Source of the DNA: Lysinibacillus pinottii
GTDB lineage: Bacteria; Bacillota; Bacilli; Bacillales_A; Planococcaceae
Reading direction: 5' to 3'
DNA: 64,000 bases
Assembly (NCBI RefSeq): GCF_024753545.1
Contig: NZ_JANTOO010000005.1
Span: 186,001-250,000 of the forward strand
Of the stretch, positions 52,942-62,100 are shown piece after piece. Below the pieces are notes generated by a model. That model did no database searches, was not told where the DNA came from, and was given only the letters and a program-made list of their open reading frames with translations. Numbering within the stretch: the first letter of the stretch is position 1; each line of letters begins with the position of its first letter. The translations under genes were made by a program, and so were the position numbers.

Positions 52942-53293
52942 AGTAGTCAGATTATTACGACTCATGCGTTATCGTTGCATACGTATTAAAGCCATGTTAG
53001 ACTAGTGTAAGCAATGGATACATTTTGTGCGAAGACTCTTCATATTTGGTTGAAGAGTACTTTTTTTTGAACACAACGGTTTTATTCTAAAGTGAATAAT
53101 TACGACAGAATCGAACCGCTCGGTAAAGACCGGGCTTTCCTTTTCATATAAGAGAGCTCTATATGAACAATCATGTAGAGAGAATTTTTAAGTAACGGAA
53201 ACGTTCCACTACACAGGCTCGAATTTGCCGACAACTTCATCTGAAAATGTAACCATTTGTCAACTTAAAAGGAAAAAAAGGAGATTGAGAAGT
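52942..53293 (+). promoter_or_regulatory. Structured leader/intergenic region before cshA
   Basis: Three hairpins lie in tandem. ACTCTTCA/TGAAGAGT with a T-run (53035-53068) is a terminator. GCTCGGT/ACCGGGC around AAAG (53118-53135) is followed by a U-rich stretch. An ATAT-AAGAG/CTCT-TATAT stem lies near 53147-53166. A GGAAACGTTCC palindrome near 53197 follows. AGGAGA at 53279-53284 is the ribosome site. An attenuation or cold-response role in cshA expression is possible (inference). Confidence 0.45.
53035..53068 (+). terminator. Terminator downstream of the esterase or within the cshA leader
   Basis: An 8-bp stem ACTCTTCA/TGAAGAGT with an 8-base loop and eight Ts. Confidence 0.75.
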
Positions 53294-54820
53294 TTGACAA
53301 ATTTTTCAGAATTAAATATTAGCGAATCTACATTACGCTCTGTAAAGCGTATGGGATTTGAAGAAGCAACACCAATCCAAGAAGGTACTATTCGTTTTGC
53401 AATTGAAGGCCGCGATGTATTAGGTCAAGCGCAAACGGGTACTGGTAAAACTGCCGCTTTCGGGATTCCACTAATTGAAAAAATTGACCCAAAAAACCCT
53501 AATATCCAAGCATTGGTTATTGCTCCAACTCGTGAACTAGCTATTCAAGTATCTGAAGAGCTTTACAAGATTGGCTATGATAAACGTGTGAAATTATTAT
53601 CAGTTTACGGTGGGCAAGAAATTGGCCGTCAAATCCGTGCACTGAAAAATAGACCTCAAATCATTGTTGGTACGCCAGGACGTATTATTGACCATATTAA
53701 TCGTCGTACGTTAAAATTAGAAGATGTGCAAACATTAGTACTGGATGAAGCTGATGAAATGTTAAATATGGGCTTTATCGATGATATTAATGCCATCCTA
53801 GAAAACGTTCCTTCAGAGCGTCAAACATTACTGTTCTCAGCAACAATGCCGCCAGCAATCCGTAAAATTGCTGAAACATTTATGCGTGATCCAGAAATCG
53901 TAAAAATTAAAGCAAAAGAATTAACTGTTGATAATATTGATCAATATTTCGTTAAATCGGCTGAACGTGAAAAATTCGATGTTTTATCTCGTTTATTAAA
54001 TGTTCACCAACCAGAACTTGCTATTATCTTTGGTCGTACAAAACGTCGTGTAGATGAGCTAGCACAAGCTTTATCAATTCGTGGCTACCTTGCTGAAGGG
54101 ATTCATGGTGATTTAAGCCAAGCTAAGCGAATTTCTGTATTGCGTCAATTTAAAGAAAATAAAATTGATATCCTTGTTGCAACGGATGTAGCGGCACGTG
54201 GTCTTGATATTTCTGGTGTCACACACGTATACAACTTCGATATTCCACAAGACCCTGAATCTTATGTTCACCGTATTGGTCGTACTGGTCGTGCAGGTAA
54301 GTCAGGTCTTGCTGTTACGTTTGTAACGCCACGTGAAATGGGTTACTTACGTATCGTAGAAGAAACTACGAAGAAACGTATGACTCCACTTCGTCCGCCA
54401 ACATCAGATGAAGCATTAGTAGGTCAACAACGATTAGCTCTAGATACTCTTGAGGGTCTTATTGCTAATAACAACTTAGGTGATTACCGTACACTTGCGT
54501 CAGAAATACTTGAAAATCATGATGCAATTGATGTTGTAGCAGCTGCTCTTCGCTCATTAACAAAAGAGCCAGATGATACACCGGTAACAATTTCAGAAGA
54601 ACGTCCATTACCAATGCGTCGTGAACGCTCTAGCAGTAATCGCGGCGGTGGAGATCGTGGTCGCGGTGGTAATCGTAACTACGGAGGACGTCGTGACTCT
54701 CGTGGTGGAGATCGCCGTAATAGTAGTAGCAGTAGCCGTCGTGAAGGTGGTCGCCGTGAAGGAGGCCGTCGTGAAGGTGGACAAGGTCGTTCTCGTTCTC
54801 CTCGACGCCACGAAGATTAA
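53294..54820 (+). CDS. cshA: DEAD-box RNA helicase CshA
   Basis: A 508-residue ATP-dependent RNA helicase of the degradosome and ribosome assembly. Motifs: Q motif ATPIQEG, AQTGTGKT, PTRELA, GTPGR, DEAD, SAT (FSATMP), and HRIGRTGRAG. The C-terminus is a disordered RGG/Arg-Ser-rich tail with repeats of RREGG. TTG 53294 with AGGAGA 9 bases upstream gives the usual start MTNFSELNIS. It follows a structured leader and ends at a terminator. CshA is normally abundant in cold. Confidence 0.95.
   Translation: MTNFSELNISESTLRSVKRMGFEEATPIQEGTIRFAIEGRDVLGQAQTGTGKTAAFGIPLIEKIDPKNPNIQALVIAPTRELAIQVSEELYKIGYDKRVKLLSVYGGQEIGRQIRALKNRPQIIVGTPGRIIDHINRRTLKLEDVQTLVLDEADEMLNMGFIDDINAILENVPSERQTLLFSATMPPAIRKIAETFMRDPEIVKIKAKELTVDNIDQYFVKSAEREKFDVLSRLLNVHQPELAIIFGRTKRRVDELAQALSIRGYLAEGIHGDLSQAKRISVLRQFKENKIDILVATDVAARGLDISGVTHVYNFDIPQDPESYVHRIGRTGRAGKSGLAVTFVTPREMGYLRIVEETTKKRMTPLRPPTSDEALVGQQRLALDTLEGLIANNNLGDYRTLASEILENHDAIDVVAAALRSLTKEPDDTPVTISEERPLPMRRERSSSNRGGGDRGRGGNRNYGGRRDSRGGDRRNSSSSSRREGGRREGGRREGGQGRSRSPRRHED
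54718..54785 (+). repeat. Triplet-like repeat encoding the RREGG tail of CshA
   Basis: The codons for Arg-Arg-Glu-Gly-Gly recur (CGTCGTGAAGGTGG-like units) near 54740-54782, giving a low-complexity tail typical of RNA-binding helicases. Copy number of such units can vary. Confidence 0.4.
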
Positions 54821-54839
54821 TTCTCGTAAGTGGATATTT

Positions 54840-54876
54840 AAACCTTGCAGTCATACTGGCTGTAAGGTTTTTTTTC
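54840..54876 (+). terminator. Terminator after cshA
   Basis: AACCTTGCAG pairs with CTGTAAGGTT (one mismatch) and is followed by Ts. Confidence 0.9.
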
Positions 54877-54944
54877 GTATATAGTTGAAACAAAACAGTT
54901 ATTTATTCCGTATAACCTAATATAGAAAAAGAGGAGGAACGACA

Positions 54945-55424
54945 ATGAGAGCTCAACCAGTGCATCAAATTTCCCGTAAAGGGTTAACTGTATGGCGTTT
55001 ATATGGGGTCATACAAACAGTGGTGCTATTAATAGCAGCAGGGATCGCGGGCTATGGTACTTATTATTTTGAATGGCCGACGTTTATTTACTACATAGCT
55101 GGGGCAATTGTAATATTAAGTGCCATACTGTCAATTTTTATTTTTCCTAAAATTAGATGGGAACGTTGGAGATATGAGGTGAGGGAACATGAAATTGAAG
55201 TTCAACATGGCTTATTTGTAGTAAAACGTACACTCATACCAATGGTTCGCGTCCAACATGTTGATACGACACAGGGACCGATTTTAAAGAAATATGATTT
55301 AGGTAACATATCAATATCAACGGCAGCAACCGTACATACAATTCCTGCACTTATCATGGACGAAGCAGATTCACTTCGTGCTCGTATCTCTGAATTAGCA
55401 AGGGTGGCGGAAGATGATGTCTAA
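54945..55424 (+). CDS. ydbS: YdbS-like membrane protein with a bacterial PH domain
   Basis: A 159-residue protein with two N-terminal helices (about 20-40 and 48-66) and one bPH_2 domain (DUF304) containing the VQHGLFVVKRTLIPMVRVQHVDT strand pattern. In B. subtilis ydbS and ydbT lie together, as here, and are linked to resistance against antimicrobial peptides of the sublancin/amylocyclicin type. The stop overlaps the ydbT start by 11 bases. AGAGGAGGAACG is the ribosome site. Confidence 0.85.
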   Translation: MRAQPVHQISRKGLTVWRLYGVIQTVVLLIAAGIAGYGTYYFEWPTFIYYIAGAIVILSAILSIFIFPKIRWERWRYEVREHEIEVQHGLFVVKRTLIPMVRVQHVDTTQGPILKKYDLGNISISTAATVHTIPALIMDEADSLRARISELARVAEDDV

Positions 55425-56889
55425 GGAGATTAATCGTTTACACCCTATATCAGCAGTAATTACGAGCGTCAAAGCATTAAAAAGTATGATTTTACCTATT
55501 GCAATCATTATCATAACTAACGGTTTTAATTTCTCGCTAAATTTCCGTAGTGATCATTTTTTTGATACCATTTTACTCTTTGGTGTTTGGGGTGTAGCCG
55601 CACTCCTTGCATTGATTGGAGGCATTATAAAATGGCGGACATTTGTTTATTGGTTTGAGGATGGAGAACTCCGCATCAAATATGGATTGTTTGTTAAAAA
55701 GAAGCGTTATATTCCCTTTGAACGTATTCAAAGTTTGAACTACAATGAAGGGATTTTCCACCGCATTTTTGGGTTGGTCAAAGTTCAAGTTGAAACAGCG
55801 GGTAGTAAAGGTGGCAAGCCTGAAGTAGAGCTTACCGCAATTCGTAAAGAAGCAGCAGATGTTATTGAATTAGAAATGCGTCGTGCCAAAAATGAAATAG
55901 TAAATCAACAACATGAAGAACAGACGGAGGTCGTAGATCATTCGATTTCTACGCCAGCTATTTACCATATGTCCATGCGAGACTTACTAGTGTTGGCCAC
56001 AACCTCTGGTGGGATTGGTGTTGTGTTATCTGGTCTTGCTGCTATCGCCTCGCAGTTTTCAGATATTATTCCTTATGAAACTGTTTTCCATGAGTTGGCT
56101 GATTTTATCAAAGTCGGGGCCTTTTTAGTAGCGATATCGATTATGTTAATTTTAATAGTTGCCTGGGTTGTTTCTGTCCTCATTACCCTTATTAATTACT
56201 TTGACTATACAGTCCGTATCGAAGAAGATAAGCTGATTATTACTAAAGGACTTTTAGAGAAAAAGCGTATAACTTTGCCTTTAAATCGTATTCAAGCTAT
56301 TCGTATTGTTGAGAATCCATTACGCCAATTAACAGGCTTTGCAACGGTTGTTGTTGAGAGTGCGGGGGGGAACGGTGAAGAAGGGAAGGATAAAAAAATT
56401 ACCTTGTTCCCACTCATTAAGAAACATGATTGTATGCAGACATTAGAGGATCTTTTCCCAGATATGAATTGGAATCCTTCCTTCATTCGATCACCTAAAA
56501 AGGCAAGACCTTTCTTTTATCGCATAGATTTTATTTGGCTTGTCCCTATTATTGGAGCTTGTAGTTATTTCTTCTATCCGTATGGTCTATTGTCATTGTT
56601 ACTGATTCCATTAACGATAGTACTCGGGATTTGGCAGCATAAAACGGCAGGCTATCAAATCGATGGAAAGCAGCTGGCTTTACAATATAGAGTATTCAGT
56701 CGAATAACATTGATAGTGGAGAAAAAACGTATACAATCTATGGGGAGTACACAATCGTATTTTCAAAAGAGAAAAAATGTTATGTCTATAAAAGCGACAG
56801 TCATGTCGGGAGCATCAGGTACAACTGGCAGTGTTTCAAGCCTGGAACAACAAGATGCTGAAACGATATTATCGTGGTATGAACATTAA
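55414..56889 (+). CDS. ydbT: YdbT-like membrane protein with tandem bacterial PH domains
   Basis: A 491-residue protein with several helices and three bPH_2-type domains. Recurring patterns are EDGELRIKYGLFVKKKRYIP, EEDKLIITKGLLEKKRITLP and DGKQLALQYRVFSRITLI, each at the start of one domain. It is the usual partner of YdbS. The start ATG at 55414 (or 55417) overlaps the end of ydbS, so the two are coupled. A perfect 14-bp stem terminator follows. Confidence 0.88.
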   Translation: MMSKEINRLHPISAVITSVKALKSMILPIAIIIITNGFNFSLNFRSDHFFDTILLFGVWGVAALLALIGGIIKWRTFVYWFEDGELRIKYGLFVKKKRYIPFERIQSLNYNEGIFHRIFGLVKVQVETAGSKGGKPEVELTAIRKEAADVIELEMRRAKNEIVNQQHEEQTEVVDHSISTPAIYHMSMRDLLVLATTSGGIGVVLSGLAAIASQFSDIIPYETVFHELADFIKVGAFLVAISIMLILIVAWVVSVLITLINYFDYTVRIEEDKLIITKGLLEKKRITLPLNRIQAIRIVENPLRQLTGFATVVVESAGGNGEEGKDKKITLFPLIKKHDCMQTLEDLFPDMNWNPSFIRSPKKARPFFYRIDFIWLVPIIGACSYFFYPYGLLSLLLIPLTIVLGIWQHKTAGYQIDGKQLALQYRVFSRITLIVEKKRIQSMGSTQSYFQKRKNVMSIKATVMSGASGTTGSVSSLEQQDAETILSWYEH

Positions 56890-56893
56890 ATGG

Positions 56894-56934
56894 AAAGCTA
56901 ATCCTTTTAAATTTTATAAAGGATTAGCTTTTTT
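56894..56934 (+). terminator. Terminator after ydbT
   Basis: A perfect 14-bp stem AAAGCTAATCCTTT/AAAGGATTAGCTTT and T-run. Confidence 0.9.
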
Positions 56935-56996
56935 ACATACAAATATTTGGAAATAGTGTTTATAATAAAATAAATAGAACAAAAGGGGTGGGGACT

Positions 56997-57572
56997 ATGT
57001 TTAAATATGATTTGAATGAAGACGCTTATTTGAAATTATTGGATTTAAGTGATGTTCATGATTTATTTGCATTGACTGATCGTTCAAGAGATACATTACG
57101 CGAATGGTTACCTTTTGTAGATAGTGTTCAAACAATTAAAGATACAGAGGTGTTTGTAAAAAAGGCTATGCGACAATATGCTGATAACAAGGGTATACAG
57201 GCTGGAATTTATTATAATGGACAGCTGGCGGGTGTCATTGGTTATCATCAGATCAATTGGCAGCATAAATGGACAAGCATTGGTTATTGGTTAGGGAATG
57301 AGTTTGTTGGCAAAGGGCTCGTAACAAATTCAATGAAAGCATTCATTGACTATGCCTTTCATTATTTGAGGTTACATCGTATTGAAGTAAGGGTAGCGGT
57401 TGGGAACATTCGTAGCCGTACGATTCCAAAAGTGTTGGGTTTTCATGAAGAAGGTCGATTGAGGGATGCGGAGTGGCTGTATGATCATCATGTAGACCAA
57501 GTCGTTTATGGTTTAACGGCAGCTGAATGGAAGAAAATTAAGATGACCAATGAAGCTACGGTTGTCCTATAA
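56997..57572 (+). CDS. RimJ/RimL-like GNAT N-acetyltransferase
   Basis: A 191-residue GNAT of the ribosomal-protein-alanine acetyltransferase type (YdaF-like). LREWLPFVDSVQT near 33-45 and the acetyl-CoA loop GNEFVGKGLVTNSM near 100-113 are family features. The C-terminal VEVRVAVGN...VLGFHEEG pattern (here IEVRVAVGN) matches. ATG 56997 is preferred with AAAGGGGTGG upstream. Its place between ydbT and ydcA is not part of the B. subtilis order, so it is probably a lineage-specific insertion. Confidence 0.88.
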   Translation: MFKYDLNEDAYLKLLDLSDVHDLFALTDRSRDTLREWLPFVDSVQTIKDTEVFVKKAMRQYADNKGIQAGIYYNGQLAGVIGYHQINWQHKWTSIGYWLGNEFVGKGLVTNSMKAFIDYAFHYLRLHRIEVRVAVGNIRSRTIPKVLGFHEEGRLRDAEWLYDHHVDQVVYGLTAAEWKKIKMTNEATVVL

Positions 57573-57585
57573 AAGGGGATTCATA

Positions 57586-57641
57586 TCAAAAGGAGCAGTA
57601 CCATGGAATCTAATGATCGTTCATGGTGCTGCTCCTCTTTT
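57586..57641. terminator. Bidirectional terminator between the GNAT and rhomboid genes
   Basis: A 15-bp stem (AGGAGCAGTACCATG/CATGGTGCTGCTCCT, one G-U) with flanking A/T-runs. Confidence 0.9.
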
Positions 57642-57643
57642 CA

Positions 57644-58267
57644 TTATGATCTACCAGCCATTTTTTGTTTGCGCCAGCTTAAAATTCTTTTTGGGTGCAA
57701 ATAGATAAGCCCTAGAATAAATCCAGTGACTAGCCCACCTAAATGTGCAAAAACGTTTACATTCGGTTGAAGAAAAGTCATAATGACACTGATGATGATG
57801 ATTGGTAAAATAAGCTTACGAAGCATTGGCATTGTTTTACGAGTATAATACACTAATGCTCCAAAAGCACCAAAAATTCCAAAAATAGCCCCACTTGCAC
57901 CAAGACTCGCATAGCTACTATCGTAGAATATGTAGGTTGCCATGTTGCCTACAATACCCGATACTAAATAAATTGTAATAAAACGGGCTTTACCTGCAAT
58001 TTTTTCAAGCTCTGGTCCAAAGAGATATAAGGAAAACGTATTAAAAAACATATGCATAAATCCTGCATGTAAAAACATAGCAGAGAATACACGCCACCAC
58101 TCACCTTTTTGAATCAGGAAATTCGCTTGAATTCCGTAATTCCACAAAAGAGTTCCTACACCGGGTAAAAGAGACAATACATAAAGAATTAAATTGATTG
58201 CTATTAACGTTGACACAACAGGGTAATACTTTGTATATTGCTTAAAATTTTCTGTTCTACTAAACAT
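57644..58267 (-). CDS. ydcA: Rhomboid intramembrane serine protease (YdcA-like)
   Basis: A 207-residue six-helix rhomboid. The catalytic Ser lies in ASLGASGAIFG and the His in NVFAHLGGLVTG. The RVFSAMFLHAGFMHMFFN segment contains the conserved HxxxHxxxN-type motif. Rhomboids cut transmembrane substrates; substrate unknown. It is divergent from acpS, as in B. subtilis where ydcA precedes acpS. Confidence 0.9.
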   Translation of the reverse strand: MFSRTENFKQYTKYYPVVSTLIAINLILYVLSLLPGVGTLLWNYGIQANFLIQKGEWWRVFSAMFLHAGFMHMFFNTFSLYLFGPELEKIAGKARFITIYLVSGIVGNMATYIFYDSSYASLGASGAIFGIFGAFGALVYYTRKTMPMLRKLILPIIIISVIMTFLQPNVNVFAHLGGLVTGFILGLIYLHPKRILSWRKQKMAGRS

Positions 58268-58331
58268 GGCTCCACCTCAATTTACAATTATTATACATGC
58301 CTTGTTGGAAATAGGTAAAGGAGAAGGTCAC

Positions 58332-58685
58332 ATGATTAAGGGAATTGGTCTTGATATTGTAGAAATAGACCGTATTGAAAAAGCGATGAAGCGTACAGAT
58401 AAATTTAAAGACCGCATTTTAACAACAAGGGAAAAAATTTTATTTGATAGTTACTCAGAAACTCGTAAGGTAGAATTTTTAGCAGGGCGATTTGCTGCCA
58501 AAGAAGCATTTTCGAAAGCGATGGGTACTGGGATAGGGGAACAATGTAAACTACATGATATGGAAATATTACGCGGAAAGGCTGGAAATCCTGTTTTATA
58601 TTTTAAGGAAGAGCTTGCCCATGGTTTTGTTAGTATTACGCATTCCAAGCAATATGCAGCTGCTCAAGTAATCTTATTAGAATAG
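58332..58685 (+). CDS. acpS: Holo-[acyl-carrier-protein] synthase (AcpS)
   Basis: A 117-residue phosphopantetheinyl transferase that activates acyl-carrier protein. GIGLDIVEIDRI at the start supplies the Mg-binding Asp, and FAAKEAFSKAMGTGI supplies the Glu/Lys pair. ATG 58332 has AAAGGAG 9 bases upstream; longer in-frame codons reach into the rhomboid gene. The ydcC gene follows after about 125 bases. Confidence 0.95.
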   Translation: MIKGIGLDIVEIDRIEKAMKRTDKFKDRILTTREKILFDSYSETRKVEFLAGRFAAKEAFSKAMGTGIGEQCKLHDMEILRGKAGNPVLYFKEELAHGFVSITHSKQYAAAQVILLE

Positions 58686-58810
58686 GGATGAAGTTGTCTA
58701 AAAAGGTTGGTCAGTAAATTTAAATATATTGCCTTTTCTACAAATGACATAACTGACAAATATGGTTCATATATTGTCGTAGTGGATTTGAAAGAAGAAA
58801 GGGTGAAAGC

Positions 58811-59869
58811 GTGGGCAACCGAATAGTTAAATGGCTCGTCTTATTTTGTACAATATTACTTCTGTCGGCATGTGGTACAGCCTCACAGGAAAAAGTGTTG
58901 AAGAAAGTGAATGGTAAATGGGGAGAGACAAATGGCTATGAATTAAATGCTACGATGGAGATTAAATCTGGTGGTGAGCCTAGAAATTATAATGTAACAG
59001 TTTGGCATACTAAACCTGATTTCTATCGAGTAGAAGTCATGGAAAGTGGAAAAGATGTTTCTCAAATGATTGTGCGTAATGCGGATGGCGTATTTGTTGT
59101 GACACCAACATTAAACAAAATGTATAAATTCCAAAGTGATTGGCCTAAGAAAAATAGTCAAGCTTATCTGATAGGAGCTCTAGCAGAAGATTTAGCAGAA
59201 GATAAAAATCTTGTCATGAAAGAGGAAGAAAAAGCATATATATTTGAAGCGGCTACTAGAAATAGCTATAAAAATAGTATGCCTCATCAGGTCATTACAG
59301 TAGATAAGAAAACATTATTACCAACTTCTGTTGTTATTATGAATGATGTGAAAGAAGAACAAATTCGAATTACATTTAAGAAAATCAAATTAGGTGTGCA
59401 ACATGCTGCCAAAGAGTATGCAGTTGAGCAATTTACAGATAAAGATAACACGAAAGGTGAACAAGCTACACCAGCTGAAAAAGATGGTAAAGAAGAAAAA
59501 GAAGACAAAGAAGCAGTTGGTGCAGATGTAGAGTACCAAGAGTTCCAAACTAGCTACCCAGTATTGAATTGGGCCCAATTGGCGAATGAAAAAGTGGTTC
59601 AAGAAAGTGGGATGGAACGCGTTATCTTAACATTTGAGGGTGAAAAAGCCTTTACAGTTATGCAGCAGCCAGTGACAAAGGAAAACTCTATGCTACCAGT
59701 ATCTTCACCAGGTGATCCAGTTGATTTAGGTTTTACAATAGGTGCGATCACAGATACTTCAATTAGTTGGGAAAAAGATGGTGTTGAATTCTTTGTAGCG
59801 TCCAGTAAATTAACGCGTGAAGAAATGATTGAAGTTGCTACATCCATGACGATAAGTAGTATGAAGTAA
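58811..59869 (+). CDS. ydcC: LolA-like/YdcC lipoprotein with a DUF4367 C-terminus
   Basis: A 352-residue exported lipoprotein; the lipobox LSAC places the Cys at residue 21. The N-terminal domain (about 30-205) resembles LolA/LppX lipid-binding folds with the WHTKPDFYRVEV strand. A Glu/Lys-rich linker (about 212-238) leads to a DUF4367-type C-terminal domain. The order acpS-ydcC-alr is that of B. subtilis, where ydcC belongs to the sporulation regulon. The charged linker is unusually repetitive. A long hairpin follows. Confidence 0.88.
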   Translation: MGNRIVKWLVLFCTILLLSACGTASQEKVLKKVNGKWGETNGYELNATMEIKSGGEPRNYNVTVWHTKPDFYRVEVMESGKDVSQMIVRNADGVFVVTPTLNKMYKFQSDWPKKNSQAYLIGALAEDLAEDKNLVMKEEEKAYIFEAATRNSYKNSMPHQVITVDKKTLLPTSVVIMNDVKEEQIRITFKKIKLGVQHAAKEYAVEQFTDKDNTKGEQATPAEKDGKEEKEDKEAVGADVEYQEFQTSYPVLNWAQLANEKVVQESGMERVILTFEGEKAFTVMQQPVTKENSMLPVSSPGDPVDLGFTIGAITDTSISWEKDGVEFFVASSKLTREEMIEVATSMTISSMK

Positions 59870-59876
59870 CTTTACT

Positions 59877-59914
59877 AGCTACAGCTTTCTAGTTGAAGAA
59901 AGCTGTAGCTTATT
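59877..59914 (+). terminator. Hairpin after ydcC
   Basis: A perfect 14-bp stem AGCTACAGCTTTCT/AGAAAGCTGTAGCT; the T-run is short (TATT), so it may be a weak terminator. Confidence 0.65.
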
Positions 59915-60064
59915 GACAATATAAAAGTTTGTGGTTTAGAAAATGTTAAGTGATTGCCTTTAAAGTAAAAGTCTCACGACTAATAAACGTAAAATTGTAC
60001 AAGCTATATAAAAAATATGTATGTAATACATAATGTTTTAATAAAAAATAAAGAGGGTATTCTT

Positions 60065-61186
60065 ATGAAGACACAGCAATATTTTCGACCAACGAAAGCA
60101 ATGATTGATTTACAAGCAATCCAACAAAACATTAAAAACTTAAAAAAATTTATACGACCTAATGTTCAAATAATTGCAGTAGTAAAGGCGAATGCATATG
60201 GTCATGGAGATGTAGCCGTAGCACAGGCAGCTCTTGAGGCTGGTGCCACAATACTTGCAGTGGCCACGCCTGATGAAGCATTACATATTCGAGCACATTT
60301 TGAAGAACCAGACATACTAATATTAGGTGCATCTCCAGTTTCTTTTGCTCCTATCGCAGCTCAACAGCGTATTATGCTTACTGTATATGCAAGTGAGTGG
60401 GTACAGCAAGCAGCACCACTATTAGCAAAGGAAGCGGAACCTTTGCAACTACATATAAAAGTAGATAGTGGTATGGGTAGAATTGGCATTCGCTCTGAGC
60501 AGGATTTGTTAGCATTGTATCAAACAATTGAGTCTATTGATAATGTAGAGCTGAATGGAATATTTACGCATTTTGCAACAGCGGATGAGAAAGATACAAC
60601 TTATTTTGATGAACAAGTACAATTTTTTGAAAGTTGTTTAGCGGTGATGCCGAAAAAGCCACTACTTGTGCATGCATCTAATACAGCAGCTTCATTAGTT
60701 AAGGATTCTAACTTGCAGTACGATGCTGTTAGATACGGGATTTCAATGTATGGTTTATCACCTTCCTCCTATGTAGAAAGTATACTACCCTTTGCCTTAC
60801 AACCTGCATTTTCACTTGAAAGTGAACTTGTTCATGTAAAGGAAATAAAAAAAGGTGAATCTGTAGGCTATGGTGCAACATATGTTGCGCCATCAAATAT
60901 GTGGATTGGAACTATTCCAATAGGCTATGCAGACGGTGTTATCCGTAAGTTAGGAGGACAAGAAGTTTTAATTGATGGACAGAGAATGCCGATTGTTGGA
61001 CGAATTTGTATGGACCAATGTATGGTTGCCCTTCCAAAAGCATATGCTATAGGTGAGAAGGTAACACTTATTGGCCAACAAGGACAGAACAGGATTTCGA
61101 TCGATGAATGGGCAACTAAGCTTGAAACCATTAACTATGAAATACCATGCATTATCACAGCAAGAGTTCCTAGAATATACTTTTAA
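60065..61186 (+). CDS. alr: Alanine racemase
   Basis: A 373-residue PLP enzyme that makes D-alanine for the peptidoglycan dipeptide, feeding Ddl and MurF encoded upstream. The PLP lysine is in VVKANAYGHG at about Lys41. The catalytic Tyr lies in GYGATYV (about 265-271) with the MDQCM segment nearby. ATG 60065 has GAGGG 7 bases upstream. It precedes the toxin-antitoxin genes exactly as in B. subtilis. Confidence 0.95.
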   Translation: MKTQQYFRPTKAMIDLQAIQQNIKNLKKFIRPNVQIIAVVKANAYGHGDVAVAQAALEAGATILAVATPDEALHIRAHFEEPDILILGASPVSFAPIAAQQRIMLTVYASEWVQQAAPLLAKEAEPLQLHIKVDSGMGRIGIRSEQDLLALYQTIESIDNVELNGIFTHFATADEKDTTYFDEQVQFFESCLAVMPKKPLLVHASNTAASLVKDSNLQYDAVRYGISMYGLSPSSYVESILPFALQPAFSLESELVHVKEIKKGESVGYGATYVAPSNMWIGTIPIGYADGVIRKLGGQEVLIDGQRMPIVGRICMDQCMVALPKAYAIGEKVTLIGQQGQNRISIDEWATKLETINYEIPCIITARVPRIYF

Positions 61187-61481
61187 TGAACACACTTATG
61201 CCAATATATTATAGCTTTCAATTTTTGCCAGTATGAAGAATTTGGTTAATTAATGAGCACTGGAGATTTTATTTCTTTTCCAAATGTTAGATAGATGGAT
61301 CATAACTGGTAATAAGTTGCAATAATAATTATTCGTCATATACCTTCGACAGCCAACATATTTTTACAATTTGCACTTCAAATTGTCAGATATTTTGTCA
61401 TTTCATGTCTTTTCAACAATATCTTTCAATGATAGAATGGGAAGTAATGAAAAGTGTATGGTTCCGTTGGAGGTGCTTGCT
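61187..61481. other. Gap between alr and the endoAI gene
   Basis: About 295 bases. GGAGGTG before GTG 61482 is a strong ribosome site. The AT-rich sequence upstream probably holds a promoter for the toxin-antitoxin pair. No terminator for alr is visible. Confidence 0.35.
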
Positions 61482-61745
61482 GTGTACGATAAAAAGTTAA
61501 GAGAAGCTACAATTGCTGTTCAAGACAGATTATTTCTACAAACAAAGGAAGTAATTGAAGGTGAATCTTTTGTGCGTTCTTTAGCGCGCAAAAATTTAAT
61601 GCAGGAGCAACCAAATCAAATACGGGAAGCTATGATTAAAGGATATGTTGAAATGTCTCATATTAATTTAATGATCGCGAGTGAATGCTTGCATGCAGAA
61701 TATGAAGCACAACATATGGTGGAGCGTCTCGTAAGCGGGGGATGA
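61482..61745 (+). CDS. ndoAI: EndoAI (MazE-like) antitoxin, divergent N-terminus
   Basis: An 87-residue antitoxin. The C-terminal part, GYVEMSHINLMIASECLHAEYEAQHMVERLVSGG in effect, closely follows the toxin-binding tail of B. subtilis EndoAI. The N-terminal 50 residues (VYDKKLREATIAVQ...) do not show the usual ribbon-helix-helix KISLPENL...SRNE pattern and appear strongly diverged. GTG 61482 has GGAGGTG 7 bases upstream. The toxin start follows 4 bases after its stop. It would neutralise EndoA and repress the operon, but DNA binding may differ. Confidence 0.75.
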   Translation: MYDKKLREATIAVQDRLFLQTKEVIEGESFVRSLARKNLMQEQPNQIREAMIKGYVEMSHINLMIASECLHAEYEAQHMVERLVSGG

Positions 61746-61749
61746 CACT

Positions 61750-62100
61750 TTGAATGTAAAACGTGGTGACGTTTTTTTTGCAGATTTATCACCGGTAGTA
61801 GGCTCTGAACAAGGGGGTACTAGGCCGGTGCTGATTATTCAAAATGATATTGGCAATCGATTTAGTCCGACTGTCATCATCGCGGCTATCACTGCACAGA
61901 TTCAAAAGGCAAAGTTACCGACACACGTTGAAATCAATGCTGAAAAGTATGGTTTTGAACGTGATTCGGTTATTTTGCTAGAACAAGTGCGGACAATTGA
62001 TAAGTCAAGATTGACAGATCGTATTACACAACTTGATCATGCAGTAATGGAAAAAGTTGATGGTGCGTTGATGATCAGTTTAGGTCTAGTTAAATTTTGA
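61750..62100 (+). CDS. ndoA: EndoA (MazF) mRNA endoribonuclease toxin
   Basis: A 116-residue sequence-specific endoribonuclease that cleaves mRNA (UACAU in B. subtilis). The N-terminal VKRGDVFFADLSPVVGSEQGG matches EndoA nearly word for word, with the catalytic Arg in GTRPVLIIQND and Thr in ITAQ. TTG start 4 bases after the antitoxin stop, so it is coupled. A terminator lies after it, separating the toxin unit from rsbT. Confidence 0.95.
   Translation: MNVKRGDVFFADLSPVVGSEQGGTRPVLIIQNDIGNRFSPTVIIAAITAQIQKAKLPTHVEINAEKYGFERDSVILLEQVRTIDKSRLTDRITQLDHAVMEKVDGALMISLGLVKF

Noticed and set aside
54608..54893. Several overlapping frames on both strands at the cshA 3' end
   Set aside because: They are by-products of the repetitive RGG/RREGG codons; their products are low-complexity Thr/Val/His-rich strings.
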